From assembly GCF_018130385.1 (NCBI RefSeq), contig NZ_JAFCLU010000008.1, positions 1 through 64,000 on the forward strand: a DNA stretch of 64,000 bases. Direction: 5' to 3'. Positions 24,002 through 32,870 of this stretch are shown here, in pieces. The notes under the pieces are model-generated. The model saw only the letters and a program-made list of their open reading frames with translations, was not told the origin of the DNA and did not search any database. Positions within the stretch are counted from its first letter, which is position 1. Each line of letters opens with the position of its first letter. The stretch is from Bradyrhizobium sp. AUGA SZCCT0283 (GTDB lineage Bacteria; Pseudomonadota; Alphaproteobacteria; Rhizobiales; Xanthobacteraceae). The position numbers and the translations under genes are program-made.

Positions 24002-24250
24002 TCAGGTTTCGAAATGAACCCCGATCCGCTTCTCTTTTCGCCAGACGACGCGACATGAGAAATGGCTGTGGTCGGCTTCGATCACCAGCGTGAAGCGTTC
24101 GGGAATGCCGACGGGGGAGATCACCTCGAGTGCGGCGCCGGTTTCGGAAAGATTGCGGATCGTGCAATCGATGACGGCCCCGCCGCCAAACGAAATCTTG
24201 CCCGCCTTCAACAGCCTCCGCCGTGGTGCTATTCTGTGCTCGTCCACCAC
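24002..24250 (-). CDS. PilZ-domain cyclic-di-GMP receptor
   Basis: An 82-residue single-domain PilZ protein. The arginine-rich RIAPRRRLLKAGKI start supplies the RxxxR motif, and NLSETGAAL matches the second motif (D/N-x-S-x-x-G). The end (CRVVWRKEKRIGVHF) completes the barrel. Such proteins bind c-di-GMP and act on partners not encoded nearby. The GGDEF-EAL and REC-EAL genes are on either side within 8 kb but are not linked to it. Confidence 0.88.
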   Translation of the reverse strand: MVDEHRIAPRRRLLKAGKISFGGGAVIDCTIRNLSETGAALEVISPVGIPERFTLVIEADHSHFSCRVVWRKEKRIGVHFET

Positions 24251-24366
24251 TGGACCTCCGCCTGAAGAGGGCAGTTTTCGACCGTCGAGGTTACTATCCC
24301 GTTAAGGTACGTTCCAACCCTGATGCAACGAAAGGTGGTGGGCTGCCGCAGGGCCGTTCCGTCCGT

Positions 24367-25389
24367 TCATCGGGCAGCGCCGTCCGTCCGCGCCCGCCGT
24401 CCCTCGATCGGATAGGCCGGGTCGTTGAACCCCGGCGTCGAGGGGTGGCCGCTCACTACGAGTTGATCGATCAGCGCCTCGTCCTCGGCCGTGAAGCGAT
24501 AGTCGAGCGCCTTCAGGTAGTCGTTCCATTGTTCCTCGGTGCGCGGGCCCGCGATCACCGCCGAGACGAACGATGAATTCAGCACCCATGACACCGCGAA
24601 CTGCCCGGCGGTGATGCCGCGGGCCTCGGCGTGGCGCTTGATCGCTTGCGCGAGCTGCAGCGATTCCGGCCGCCATTCGGTCTGCATCATGCGCTTGTCG
24701 GCGCGGCCGGCGCGCGTCTCCTTGTCGGGCGCCGCATCCGGCTTGTACTTGCCGGTCAGCACGCCGCGCGCCAGCGGGCTATAGGGCACGATGCCGAGGC
24801 CGTAATAGCCGCAGGCCGGAAAATGCTCGACCTCGGGCATGCGGTTCATGGCGTTGTAATAGGGCTGGCTGACGATCGGGCGGTCGATGCCGTTGTTGTC
24901 GCAGATGTTGCAGATCTCGGCGACGCGCCAGGCGCGGTAGTTCGAGACGCCGAAATAGCGGATCTTGCCCTGGCGCATCAGGTCGCCGATCGCGCGCACC
25001 GTCTCCTCCAGCGGCGTCGCGTGGTCCTCCTTGTGCAAATAATAGATGTCGATGAAGTCGGTGCCGAGCCGTTTCAGACTTTCGTCCGCGGCCTGCAGCA
25101 CCCAGCGCCGCGACAGCCCGCCGCGATTGGGGTCGTCGCCGATCTGGTTGGCGAGTTTTGTGGCGAGAATCCAGTTATGCCTGTTGTTCGAGATCGCGCG
25201 GCCGACTACCTGCTCGGACTGGCCGCCATTATAGGCGTCCGCAGAGTCGATAAAGTTGACGCCGGCCTCGCGCGCCTTCGCCACGATGCGCGACGACGTC
25301 GCCTCGTCGGTGGGGCCGCCGAACATCATGGTGCCCAGACAGATCGGCGAAATCTTCAGGCCGCTGCGGCCGAGGTTACGGTATTGCAT
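24367..25389 (-). CDS. Aldo/keto reductase
   Basis: A 340-residue NADPH-dependent oxidoreductase of the YajO/Tas type. It has the start MQYRNLGRSGLKISPICLGTM (shortened), catalytic D and Y in FIDSADAYNGG, K in ILATKLAN, and H in YYLHKEDH. The C-terminal NADPH-binding part reads VIAGPRTEEQW. The ATG follows GGAGGAGGCCACCC. The substrate is unknown; relatives reduce diverse aldehydes and ketones. It is followed on the same strand by nothing obvious. Confidence 0.9.
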   Translation of the reverse strand: MQYRNLGRSGLKISPICLGTMMFGGPTDEATSSRIVAKAREAGVNFIDSADAYNGGQSEQVVGRAISNNRHNWILATKLANQIGDDPNRGGLSRRWVLQAADESLKRLGTDFIDIYYLHKEDHATPLEETVRAIGDLMRQGKIRYFGVSNYRAWRVAEICNICDNNGIDRPIVSQPYYNAMNRMPEVEHFPACGYYGLGIVPYSPLARGVLTGKYKPDAAPDKETRAGRADKRMMQTEWRPESLQLAQAIKRHAEARGITAGQFAVSWVLNSSFVSAVIAGPRTEEQWNDYLKALDYRFTAEDEALIDQLVVSGHPSTPGFNDPAYPIEGRRARTDGAAR

Positions 25390-25414
25390 GGGTGGCCTCC
25401 TCCGGTTCTGCGCC

Positions 25415-25526
25415 GTCATTGCGAGCGAAGCGAAGCAATCCCTAGTGCCGCAAGCGGTGGCATGGATTGCTTCGTCGCTGTCGCTCCCTTGCGCAAACGC
25501 TCTGCGTTTGTCGCAGCCAATGACGG
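25415..25526. repeat. Palindromic repeat, family 2, copy A
   Basis: It starts GTCATTGCGAGCGAAGCGAA, holds GCAATCC and GGATTGCTTCGTCGCT in the middle, and ends CAATGACGG. It is a long imperfect inverted repeat and also contains an extra internal GCAAACGC/GCGTTTGTCGC hairpin. Other copies are at 36068, 50101 and 60478. Confidence 0.75.
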
Positions 25527-25528
25527 CC

Positions 25529-25954
25529 TCAACTCTCGCTCTTCAAGATCTTGAACACGCCGCTCGCCATCGCGATACAGCGTTTGTCGACGGTGACCTC
25601 GGTGGTGATGAAAATGAGACTGCGGGTGAAGCGCACCACGTGCGGCTTCGACACCAAAACCTCGCCGATCTTGCCGGCTTCGACAAAGTGCGTATCGAGC
25701 TGCACCGTCGCCAGCGTCGGCTTGCCCGAGACGAAGCGGGCGGTCATGCCGCAGGTGCGGTCGGCGAAGGTCATGATGACGCCGCCCTGCACCAGGCCGC
25801 GGCGGTTGTGATGCTTGTCCTCGGTCGCGAGCGCGTACTCGTGCGTGCCGTCGACCACGCGCTGCCATAGCGGGCCGATCAGGTGCAGGAAACCTGACGT
25901 TTCGACGATCTTCCAGCCGTCGGATTTGAGTTTGTCCGCGGCCCTGGCTGTCAT
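25529..25954 (-). CDS. PaaI-type hotdog thioesterase
   Basis: A 141-residue single hotdog domain. The helix region NRRGLVQGGVIMTFADRTCGMTA carries the usual H/N...G...GG...D pattern of acyl-CoA thioesterases, with D in the FADR segment as likely catalytic acid. It ends at the family repeat A copy. A second thioesterase of the same fold is at 59940-60368. The acyl substrate is not known. Confidence 0.82.
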   Translation of the reverse strand: MTARAADKLKSDGWKIVETSGFLHLIGPLWQRVVDGTHEYALATEDKHHNRRGLVQGGVIMTFADRTCGMTARFVSGKPTLATVQLDTHFVEAGKIGEVLVSKPHVVRFTRSLIFITTEVTVDKRCIAMASGVFKILKSES

Positions 25955-26034
25955 GTCGTGCTTTCCGTTTCCTGCGGGCTGTCATGCTGTCCGGGGTCAT
26001 TTCATCGGCTGCGCTTGTGTTGTAGTCAAGCAGG

Positions 26035-26664
26035 ATGGCCCGGTCATTTGACGATACCACCCGGCGGAATATCGCAGAGCTTTGCGCGGCATTCACGCGG
26101 GCGCCGTTCGGTGAGGCGGAGCCGGCGCTGAAGCGCGCTGCGGTGGCCATTGCGCTGACGGAAGCCGAGGCCGGCGGAGGCACCACGTTTCTGCTGACCC
26201 GCCGCGCCGCAAGCCTGCGTTCCCACGCCGCCCAATGGGCGCTGCCCGGCGGGCGCTGCGACCAGGGCGAGACGCAGGCGCAGGCCGCGCTGCGCGAGCT
26301 TCACGAAGAACTCGGGGTTGGCCTCGGCGAGGGCGATGTGCTCGGCCTGCTCGACGATTACCCGACGCGATCAGGCTATCTCATCACGCCTGTGGTGGTC
26401 TGGGTCGGCAGCAGCGCCGATATCGAGCCCAACCCCGCGGAGGTCGCCTCGGTGCATCGCGTCGCGCTCGCCGATATCGAACGAAACGACGCCTTCAGCT
26501 TCACCACGATTCCCGAAAGCACGCGGCGGGTGATCCGTTTCCGCCACGCCGGCCAGCATATCCACGCGCCGACGGCGGCGCTGATCTATCAATTTGCCGA
26601 AGTGCTGGCGGGAAGAAACACCCGCGTCGCGGAACTGGAACAGCCGGTATTTGCGTGGAGGTAG
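26035..26664 (+). CDS. Nudix hydrolase, probable CoA pyrophosphatase
   Basis: A 209-residue protein with a complete Nudix box at residues 73-95 (G73, E79, R87, E88, E91, E92, G94). Just upstream, LLTRRAASLRSHAAQWALPGG matches the CoA-diphosphatase signature of NudL/YeaB proteins. It probably cleaves CoA to phosphopantetheine and 3',5'-ADP. It is transcribed divergently from the thioesterase, 80 bases away. Confidence 0.87.
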   Translation: MARSFDDTTRRNIAELCAAFTRAPFGEAEPALKRAAVAIALTEAEAGGGTTFLLTRRAASLRSHAAQWALPGGRCDQGETQAQAALRELHEELGVGLGEGDVLGLLDDYPTRSGYLITPVVVWVGSSADIEPNPAEVASVHRVALADIERNDAFSFTTIPESTRRVIRFRHAGQHIHAPTAALIYQFAEVLAGRNTRVAELEQPVFAWR

Positions 26665-26805
26665 GATCGCGCATCCATCTCACGATGTGAGATGCCAAGC
26701 TGTGACGACGTTGGCGCCTCATTCGGAAGTCAACTTGCGAATATGGATCGTTTCAGCGACGATGGCCGCGCCAACAATAAGAACAGTCCTGGGAGCGCGC
26801 GCATC

Positions 26806-27786
26806 ATGTCCACATGGATCAAGAGCTTTTGTGTTGTCGCCGCACTGCTCGGTGTGAGCGTAACCATCGATTCAGCGCGAGCGCAAACCTATCCCGCCCG
26901 CGCCATCACGCTGGTCATTCCATTCGCGCCCGGCGGCAGTACCTCGATCGTCGGCCGCGCCATTGCCGACAAGATGAGCGAACTGCTCGGCGAGAAGGTC
27001 GTGGTCGACAATCGCCCCGGCGCCGGCGGCACGGTCGGCACCAAGGCGGTCGCCAAAAGCGATCCCGATGGCTATACGCTGCTGCTCGGCTACACCGGCA
27101 CGCTCGCGATCGGTCCCTCGCTCTACAAGAACCCCGGCTACGATCCGCGCAAGGATTTTGCGCCGATCGGCATGATCGGCAACGCGCCGAATTCGCTGGT
27201 GGTGAATCCGTCATTCCCCGCGAAAAGCGTCGCCGAACTGATCGCCTATGCGAAGGCCAATCCCGGCAAGGTCAATTTCGGCTCGGCCGGCGCCGGCACC
27301 GCCAGCCACATCACCGGCGAATATTTCGCCCGCGCCGCCGGCATCAAGCTGGTGCACATCCCCTACAAGGGCACCGGCCCGGCGCTGACCGATCTCCTCG
27401 GCGGCCACATCCCGATGGCGTTCGCGCCGATCCCGGCCTCGCATGCCAATGTCTCCGCCGGCAAGCTGCGCGCGCTCGCGGTGACCAGCATCGCCCGCTC
27501 GGGCCTGTTGCCCGACGTGCCGACGCTGGTGGAGGCGGGGCTCGCCGGGTTCGACGCTTCGCTCTATTACGGCCTTGTCGCGCCCGCCGGCACGCCGCGG
27601 CAGATCATCGACAAGCTCAACAAGGCGCTGCGCGACGCGCTCGCCTCCGACGAGGTGAAGAAGCAGTTGGGCAATGACGGCACCGAAATCACGCCCGGCG
27701 CGCCGGAAGACTATGCCGACTTCATCGACAAGGACGAGAAGAAGTGGTCGCAATTGGTGAAGACCAGCGGCGTCGAGCAGGAGTGA
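26806..27786 (+). CDS. Bug/TctC-family periplasmic binding protein
   Basis: A 326-residue binding protein with signal peptide (FCVVAALLGVSVTIDSARA) and the family pattern YPARAITLVIPFAPGGSTS, VVDNRPGAGGTVG, GYTLLLG and LVAPAGTPRQIIDKLN. Bug proteins bind carboxylates or aromatic acids for tripartite tricarboxylate transporters. No TctA/TctB is nearby, so it would work with a distant permease or as a sensor. The start at 26806 gives a proper signal peptide and has GGGAG upstream. Confidence 0.88.
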   Translation: MSTWIKSFCVVAALLGVSVTIDSARAQTYPARAITLVIPFAPGGSTSIVGRAIADKMSELLGEKVVVDNRPGAGGTVGTKAVAKSDPDGYTLLLGYTGTLAIGPSLYKNPGYDPRKDFAPIGMIGNAPNSLVVNPSFPAKSVAELIAYAKANPGKVNFGSAGAGTASHITGEYFARAAGIKLVHIPYKGTGPALTDLLGGHIPMAFAPIPASHANVSAGKLRALAVTSIARSGLLPDVPTLVEAGLAGFDASLYYGLVAPAGTPRQIIDKLNKALRDALASDEVKKQLGNDGTEITPGAPEDYADFIDKDEKKWSQLVKTSGVEQE

Positions 27787-27872
27787 CGCGGGCTCCCTCC
27801 CTTCTCCCACAAGGGAAGAAGACCGGGCCGTTTCGGGGCTGACTTCGCGGGCACGCTTGTTACAACGGAGCC

Positions 27873-29069
27873 ATGCGCCTGCAATTGATTCGCATCGGTT
27901 CCGGATTTGTCACGCTCGCGCTGTTCGCGGGCGCGCCTGCAATGGCGACAGACGCGGGCACACTTGCTCCCTCTGCCGCCGACGCGATGGCGCAAGCGGC
28001 CTCGCCGCAGGCGATCGCCGAATATCGCCGCAAGCTGAAAGAGTACCAGGAAGCGCGCGCCGCGTTCGAAGAGGAGGCGGGGGCCTATTGGGCCTCGATC
28101 TCGGAGAAACGAAAGGGCCGCAACGCCAAACGCCGGGAACGCCAGGCCATTACGCTGGCCGATTACGTGCTGACGCAGCCACCGGTCTATACCGGTCCGA
28201 AGCGCCCGGTGAGTCCGGAGCCGGAGGAAGAGAAGCCGCCGCGCGAACGCAAGCCGATCCCGGTGGTCGCTGATTTCCTGAAAGCCGCCGCCGAGCATTT
28301 CCAGTTCACACCGCAGCGGCCGGCCGCCGAAGTCGACTTCAAGCGCGCCTATGCCCGCTACGCGCTGGCTGCCGGCCTGACGCGCGAGCAGGCGGTGCGG
28401 GTCTATTCGTTCGAGACCGGCGGCAGCGGCAATTACGACATGCAGTCGGGCTTGAGCGCCTCGCGGCCGGGCTCCCGCGCGATCTCGACCGCGATCGGCT
28501 ACAATCAGTTGCTCACCACCAACAGCGTCGAATTGTTGGCCGAGCAGGGCCACGAATTCATCAAGGAGCTGACGGCAAGGGCCGCGACGCTGTCGGGTGC
28601 GCCGCGCAAGGCGATGGACCACAAGCTTGCGGTGCTGAAAAAGATGGTGGCGTTTACGCGCACCGTGCCGGACACGTGGTCCGAGCATGAGAAGCTCGCC
28701 AATACGGCGCAGGGCTGGGCCGTGCACGCCATGGTGCTCGATATCGACGTCGGGCCGATGCTGCAAACCCACAAGCTGCTGACATCGGTGATCTTCGCGC
28801 GCGCCAAGGGCTACAACCGCCCGCTTTCGGCCGCCGAACTCGAAATGATGAACCTGACCGGCGACGGCACCGGCCTTGACATGGTGACCATGCCGCAGGC
28901 GATGCGCGAGCAGGTGCCGACCTCGAATTTCTTCCAGCGCGGCGGCTATGAGCGTAACCCGGTCGCGATCCGCCACAACACCGTGGCGAAACTGCTCGCG
29001 GTCACCGACGAGCGCATGGATTTCAACTCTGGCAAGCCCGGCGCGAAGGAACTGGCGGCGGCGTTTTAG
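27873..29069 (+). CDS. Secreted protein with lysozyme-like signature
   Basis: A 398-residue protein with a signal peptide (GFVTLALFAGAPAMA), a charged helical stretch at 45-95 with coiled-coil character, and a proline-rich linker (VSPEPEEEKPPRERKP). The C-terminal domain contains VRVYSFETGGSGNYDMQSG then TAIGYNQLL, which resembles the catalytic glutamate region of soluble lytic transglycosylases (E-T/S-G...G-x-x-Q). The remaining transglycosylase motifs are not evident. It could be a murein-acting enzyme or an inactive relative. Confidence 0.72.
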   Translation: MRLQLIRIGSGFVTLALFAGAPAMATDAGTLAPSAADAMAQAASPQAIAEYRRKLKEYQEARAAFEEEAGAYWASISEKRKGRNAKRRERQAITLADYVLTQPPVYTGPKRPVSPEPEEEKPPRERKPIPVVADFLKAAAEHFQFTPQRPAAEVDFKRAYARYALAAGLTREQAVRVYSFETGGSGNYDMQSGLSASRPGSRAISTAIGYNQLLTTNSVELLAEQGHEFIKELTARAATLSGAPRKAMDHKLAVLKKMVAFTRTVPDTWSEHEKLANTAQGWAVHAMVLDIDVGPMLQTHKLLTSVIFARAKGYNRPLSAAELEMMNLTGDGTGLDMVTMPQAMREQVPTSNFFQRGGYERNPVAIRHNTVAKLLAVTDERMDFNSGKPGAKELAAAF

Positions 29070-29098
29070 TCGTGCCGCGACCCCGAATCGTCTAGCGG

Positions 29099-29182
29099 GT
29101 CATCCAGTATTCCGCGCTGTCAGAAAACACCGCGAGCAGCGCGGCGTACTGGATCATACGCTTTCGCGGATGCTGACAGCCG
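29099..29182. repeat. Hairpin repeat, third palindromic family
   Basis: ATCCAGTA with CCGCGCTG pairs with CAGCGCGG and TACTGGAT (ends at 29154), followed by a smaller hairpin and CTGACAGC. It sits in the 130-base gap between two convergent genes. I recall similar ATCCAGTA...TACTGGAT hairpins elsewhere in bradyrhizobial genomes; only this one is seen here. Confidence 0.6.
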
Positions 29183-29202
29183 GCCTTATGGCAACAAATC
29201 CC

Positions 29203-29505
29203 TCACTCCGACCCGAACATGAACTTGCCGTCGCCCTCCAGATAGGGGCCGGTGCGCATATAGAGCTGTCCGTTCTGGCCGATGAAGAACAGCGTTCCCT
29301 TCGGCACCTTCTTGGCGCCCTTCAGCAGCGTGCCGGCATTGTTGGTGCCCATCTTGTAGGACAGTGTCTTGCCGTCCTTGCCGTAGGCATAGCCCATGTC
29401 TGACTTCAGCTCCCAGGGAGTTGCAGCGCCTTGGGCAAACGCGCACGTCGAAAACCCCGCCAGGACGGCCGCCGCCAAAACCGTCTTCGTTGAAATGCTC
29501 GTCAT
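29203..29505 (-). CDS. Small secreted protein of unknown function
   Basis: A 100-residue protein with signal peptide (TKTVLAAAVLAGFSTCAFA) and a glycine-rich mature part (GYAYGKDGKTLSYKMGTNNAG, GTLFFIGQNGQLYMRTGPYLEGDGKFMF). Two adjacent ATGs follow GGGGAGG; the second (29505) has the better spacing. Probably a periplasmic beta-rich protein. Family unknown. Confidence 0.72.
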   Translation of the reverse strand: MTSISTKTVLAAAVLAGFSTCAFAQGAATPWELKSDMGYAYGKDGKTLSYKMGTNNAGTLLKGAKKVPKGTLFFIGQNGQLYMRTGPYLEGDGKFMFGSE

Positions 29506-29705
29506 CATCCATCCTCCCCACAGCCGTTCGGCGTCTTGCCCCACGTTTTGAACAAATCACGAACGGTGTTGTGCCGTCAATTGGCACCTTCGACGCATCA
29601 CGCCGCCCTTGAGACTTTGTGATTCCCCGCGTTCGACTTCGCGACTATGTTCGCCTTTCCGGCTACAAGCTTTGCATTGCGAAAAACGTCATAGGGATGG
29701 TCAGG

Positions 29706-30185
29706 ATGAACCACGTCATGAAGATCGGTTTGGGTGTTGCGCTGTCGTTCATGACGCTGGCACAAGCGGCGGAAGCCGAGAATTTCAAGCTCAGCAATAA
29801 CCAGCGTATTGCCTGCAGCCGGGGCCTGGCTCCGGGCAAGCTCAACACGGCGACCTGCAAGTCCTATGCTTACGTATTCAACGTCAAGACGTCGGAATAT
29901 TTCCGCTGCCAGGTCTCGCTGGCGCTGACGCGGGACAACAAGGAAGTCATCAACGTCCAGGCCGACGGCGGCTGCGCCAAGAAGCCGCGCATCTTCGATG
30001 CCGATTCGAGCTATTCGTTCGATGCCACCGAAACTGAGGGCCCGAACACCAATTCGTTCTTCGGTCCCGGCGGCTATGCGGTGTGGGCCAGCGACAACAA
30101 TGCGCTGAAGGTACGCGGCTGCATCACCATCTCGTCCGGGCTCGGCTCCGACATCTCGAAATGCATCGACATGAAGTTCGAGTGA
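29706..30185 (+). CDS. Secreted hypothetical protein
   Basis: A 159-residue protein: signal peptide (MKIGLGVALSFMTLAQAAEA) and a mature beta-rich domain with six cysteines (IACSRG, ATCKSY, FRCQVS, GGCAKK, RGCITI, SKCIDM). ATGs at 29697, 29706 and 29718 are all possible; 29706 has GGATGG nearby. Function unknown. It ends seven bases before the convergent REC-EAL gene. Confidence 0.7.
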   Translation: MNHVMKIGLGVALSFMTLAQAAEAENFKLSNNQRIACSRGLAPGKLNTATCKSYAYVFNVKTSEYFRCQVSLALTRDNKEVINVQADGGCAKKPRIFDADSSYSFDATETEGPNTNSFFGPGGYAVWASDNNALKVRGCITISSGLGSDISKCIDMKFE

Positions 30186-30192
30186 GCCCGGC

Positions 30193-31410
30193 TCAGGACG
30201 GTTTGTCGGAGCCGGATGCGAGCTGAGGGCGGGAGCGAGCAAATTTCCGCACCGCCACCGGCTTGCCGAACAGGTAGCCCTGAACCAGGTCGAACCCCAT
30301 CTCGTGAGCGGCGAGGAAGTCGGCGCGGGTCTCCACGCCCTGGGCGATGGCGCGGGCGCCGTTGTCCCGGGCCAGCTCGACGATGCGCCGGCATACTGTC
30401 TGCTTCAGCCGGTCGTCCGCGCAGCCGTTGATGTATTGCTGGTCGACCTTGAGTTCGACAAACGGGAAGCTTCGGAGCTCCAGGAGCGACGGCCATTCCG
30501 CGCCGACATTGTCGATGGCGATCGCAATATTGTGCAGGCGCAGGCGTCTTGCGGCGTCCACCGCGAGATCCGGATGCTCAATCACCTCGCTGCTGTTGAT
30601 TTCGATTAAAAGTCCTGCGAATGCGGGGTGAGTGGGCATGGCGCGGCACAGATCGCGCACCGCCGCGGCATTGCCGAAGAACAATACCGGCAGGTTGATC
30701 GAAAGGTCGACCGGGCCCTGGCTCTCCAGCAGATAGCGCCAGTCCTCGATGGCGCGGCCGACCACGAATTCGGACAGGCTGCGAAAATGCGGATCCTTGT
30801 CGTCGGGAACGAAATAGGCCGGCGGGACCACGCCCCAGGCGGGATGCCGCATCCGGACCAGCGCCTCCGCTCCGCTCGGCACCAGCGTGCGGGTGTTGAT
30901 CTTCTGCTGGTACCACAATTCGAGCCAGCCGGCCTTCAAGGCCTCGGCGACATCGACGGCGGGGCTTGGCGCCGGCTCGGCCGGCAGCAGCTCCGCGACG
31001 CTGGCGCGCAGGCTCGCCGCGCCGAACGGCGTCTGCAGCGAGGGCAGCATGGCAATGCCGTATTCGTCACCAATTTGCCTGACCGCCTTTACCATAATCG
31101 AGTCGGGTTGACCGATGACGAGGACCTTGCCGCCGAAATTCTTGCGGACAATGACCTCGAGAATTTCGCCGACATTGATCCCGTCGACACATACGCTGAG
31201 CACGATCAGGTCCGGCTGCTCGGCCTGCAGGACGCCTGCCAAATCGCCGGCCTGACCGCATTCACTGGTGACGAAGCCGAGATCCTCGAGAGCGTCGGAA
31301 AGGAACAATCGAAGGTGCTTTTTGCTGTCGACCACGCATGCTCTGGGCGTCAGCTTCCGGTGCCCGAAGTGCGCTGCGCGTACATACCCGTTAAAGTTGA
31401 TCTGCTCCAT
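30193..31410 (-). CDS. Degenerate REC-EAL protein
   Basis: A 405-residue protein with an N-terminal receiver-like domain (20-140) and a C-terminal EAL domain (150-392). E182 of the EAL motif, N239, E270 and K321 are present. However, the DDFG-type motif reads D300-N301-VGAE, and the AEGVE motif reads A-Q357-GVE; both lost acidic residues are needed for c-di-GMP hydrolysis. The receiver also lacks its phosphorylated Asp (LIVLSV in place of LIVLD). It is thus probably a binding or scaffold protein. GGGAGGG precedes the ATG; a longer start is rejected. Confidence 0.85.
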   Translation of the reverse strand: MEQINFNGYVRAAHFGHRKLTPRACVVDSKKHLRLFLSDALEDLGFVTSECGQAGDLAGVLQAEQPDLIVLSVCVDGINVGEILEVIVRKNFGGKVLVIGQPDSIMVKAVRQIGDEYGIAMLPSLQTPFGAASLRASVAELLPAEPAPSPAVDVAEALKAGWLELWYQQKINTRTLVPSGAEALVRMRHPAWGVVPPAYFVPDDKDPHFRSLSEFVVGRAIEDWRYLLESQGPVDLSINLPVLFFGNAAAVRDLCRAMPTHPAFAGLLIEINSSEVIEHPDLAVDAARRLRLHNIAIAIDNVGAEWPSLLELRSFPFVELKVDQQYINGCADDRLKQTVCRRIVELARDNGARAIAQGVETRADFLAAHEMGFDLVQGYLFGKPVAVRKFARSRPQLASGSDKPS

Positions 31411-31878
31411 GGCCGCCCTCCCAACAGATACCCCGGCGCTAGTGGTACATCCGCGTTGCGGTCGCAATAATGGAATTTTGCGGGAGGTCACATGATTACT
31501 TCAGTAGGGTTAAAGCCGCCGACACGAATAAAATTTTAGAGAAACTGCCGGACGTGAGCGGCACGTGGCCCGGGACCGGGCAGTCCACGCGTGGATTTCA
31601 TGGGGACACGCGCTGCTCCATGAATTGATGCCCTCGCCCAGGCATATTTGGACAGCCGCGCATGTTAATGCCTGTGGTCGTTTGCCGGCGCCGCGATGTT
31701 CGTGACTGAGGAGGCCTCGATCGTGGCGCCTCAGCTTTCCTTCGCAGGAGCAGCAATGATGCGATGCACGCAATTGTTCTTTCGGCAAAAACAAAAAAAT
31801 GACCGCGGCCCTCGGTAGGCCGCGGTCATTGTAACCTGCGTCCGGACGGCGCTTCGGCGGCCGCCCGGACGGCGAAGC
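31411..31878. other. Intergenic stretch with the TAXI-TRAP terminator
   Basis: Apart from the terminator at 31785-31830 I see no gene or repeat. The left half is the leader of the REC-EAL gene, which is transcribed away. Confidence 0.55.
31785..31830 (-). terminator. Strong rho-independent terminator of the minus-strand TAXI-TRAP operon
   Basis: AATGACCGCGGCC pairs perfectly with GGCCGCGGTCATT over 13 bases, and on the minus strand a TTTTTTTGTTTTT tract follows. It lies about 50 bases after the stop of the binding-protein gene. Confidence 0.85.
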
Positions 31879-32853
31879 CTAGCCGCCGATACCTTTTTCC
31901 TTGAAGTATTTCAGCGCGCCGGGATGGAACGGGATCGGCGAACGTTCCTGCACCTGGTTGTCGAGCGAAAAGCTCTCGGCTTCCTTGTGCACGGCAACAA
32001 TGTCGGCCTTCTTCTCCACCAGCGTCTTGACGATGGCGTAGGCGTCCTCGTTGCTCATCTTGTCGCCGGTGACGATCAGGTTCCAGACGTCGGTGATGGA
32101 ATTGTCCTTGTCGAGGCCCGGATACGAACCTGCCTTGATCTTGCTGGAAGAATAGAGCTTGCCGTATTTGGCGTTCATCTTCTCGGCCAGGTCGCCATGG
32201 TCGATCAGCTTTATCTTCAGGCCGGGCGTCGCCGCGAGATCGGTTACCGCGGCAGTCGGGATGCCGCCGACCCAGAAGAACGCATCGATCTTGCGATCCT
32301 TGACCGCATTGACGGATTCGGCAACACCGAGCCGCTCGCGCTTCATATCCTTGTCCTTGTCGAGGCCAGCGGCCTCGATGACGCGGAACGCCATCACCTC
32401 GGTGGCGCTGCCGGGCGACCCCGTCGAAACGCGCTTGCCCTTCAGATCGGCCATGGTCTGGATGCCCGTGCCTTCCACCGTCACCACATGCATGCGGTTC
32501 GGGTAAACCACGAGCAGCGCCTGCAACGGCACCTTGCCGCTCTTGAACTTGTCCTCGCCCTTCAGCGCATCGAGTGCGGCGTCGGCCATCGTGAAGGCCA
32601 ATTCGCTCTTGCCTGCGCCGATCAGCTTGAGATTGTCGACCGAGCCGCCGGTGACTTCGGCGGTGGCCTGCACATTGGGGAGGTTCTTCGAGAGCACGTT
32701 GGCGACCGCGCCCCCGAGCGGATAATAGACGCCGCCGGTGCCGCCGGTTCCAATCGACATGGTCTTCTGCTGGGCATGGGCTGCGCCCGCGAAGGCGAGG
32801 CCCGCGGAAATCGTCATGGCCAGTATGGCTACGGTCTTCTTCATTGTTTTCAT
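31879..32853 (-). CDS. TAXI-family TRAP transporter solute-binding protein
   Basis: A 324-residue periplasmic binding protein with a signal peptide (VAILAMTISAGLAFAGAAHA) and the TAXI start (MSIGTGGTGGVYYPLGGAVAN). The fold continues through GSVDNLKLIGAGKSELAF and the C-terminal PFHPGALKYFKEKG, both typical. The ATG at 32844 is an equally good start (GAGG nine bases upstream). It is the second gene of a two-gene operon after the fused permease and ends at a strong terminator. The ligand is unknown; relatives bind glutamate or other dicarboxylates. Confidence 0.9.
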   Translation of the reverse strand: MKTMKKTVAILAMTISAGLAFAGAAHAQQKTMSIGTGGTGGVYYPLGGAVANVLSKNLPNVQATAEVTGGSVDNLKLIGAGKSELAFTMADAALDALKGEDKFKSGKVPLQALLVVYPNRMHVVTVEGTGIQTMADLKGKRVSTGSPGSATEVMAFRVIEAAGLDKDKDMKRERLGVAESVNAVKDRKIDAFFWVGGIPTAAVTDLAATPGLKIKLIDHGDLAEKMNAKYGKLYSSSKIKAGSYPGLDKDNSITDVWNLIVTGDKMSNEDAYAIVKTLVEKKADIVAVHKEAESFSLDNQVQERSPIPFHPGALKYFKEKGIGG

Positions 32854-32870
32854 CCTCGATCGCTTCCTGA

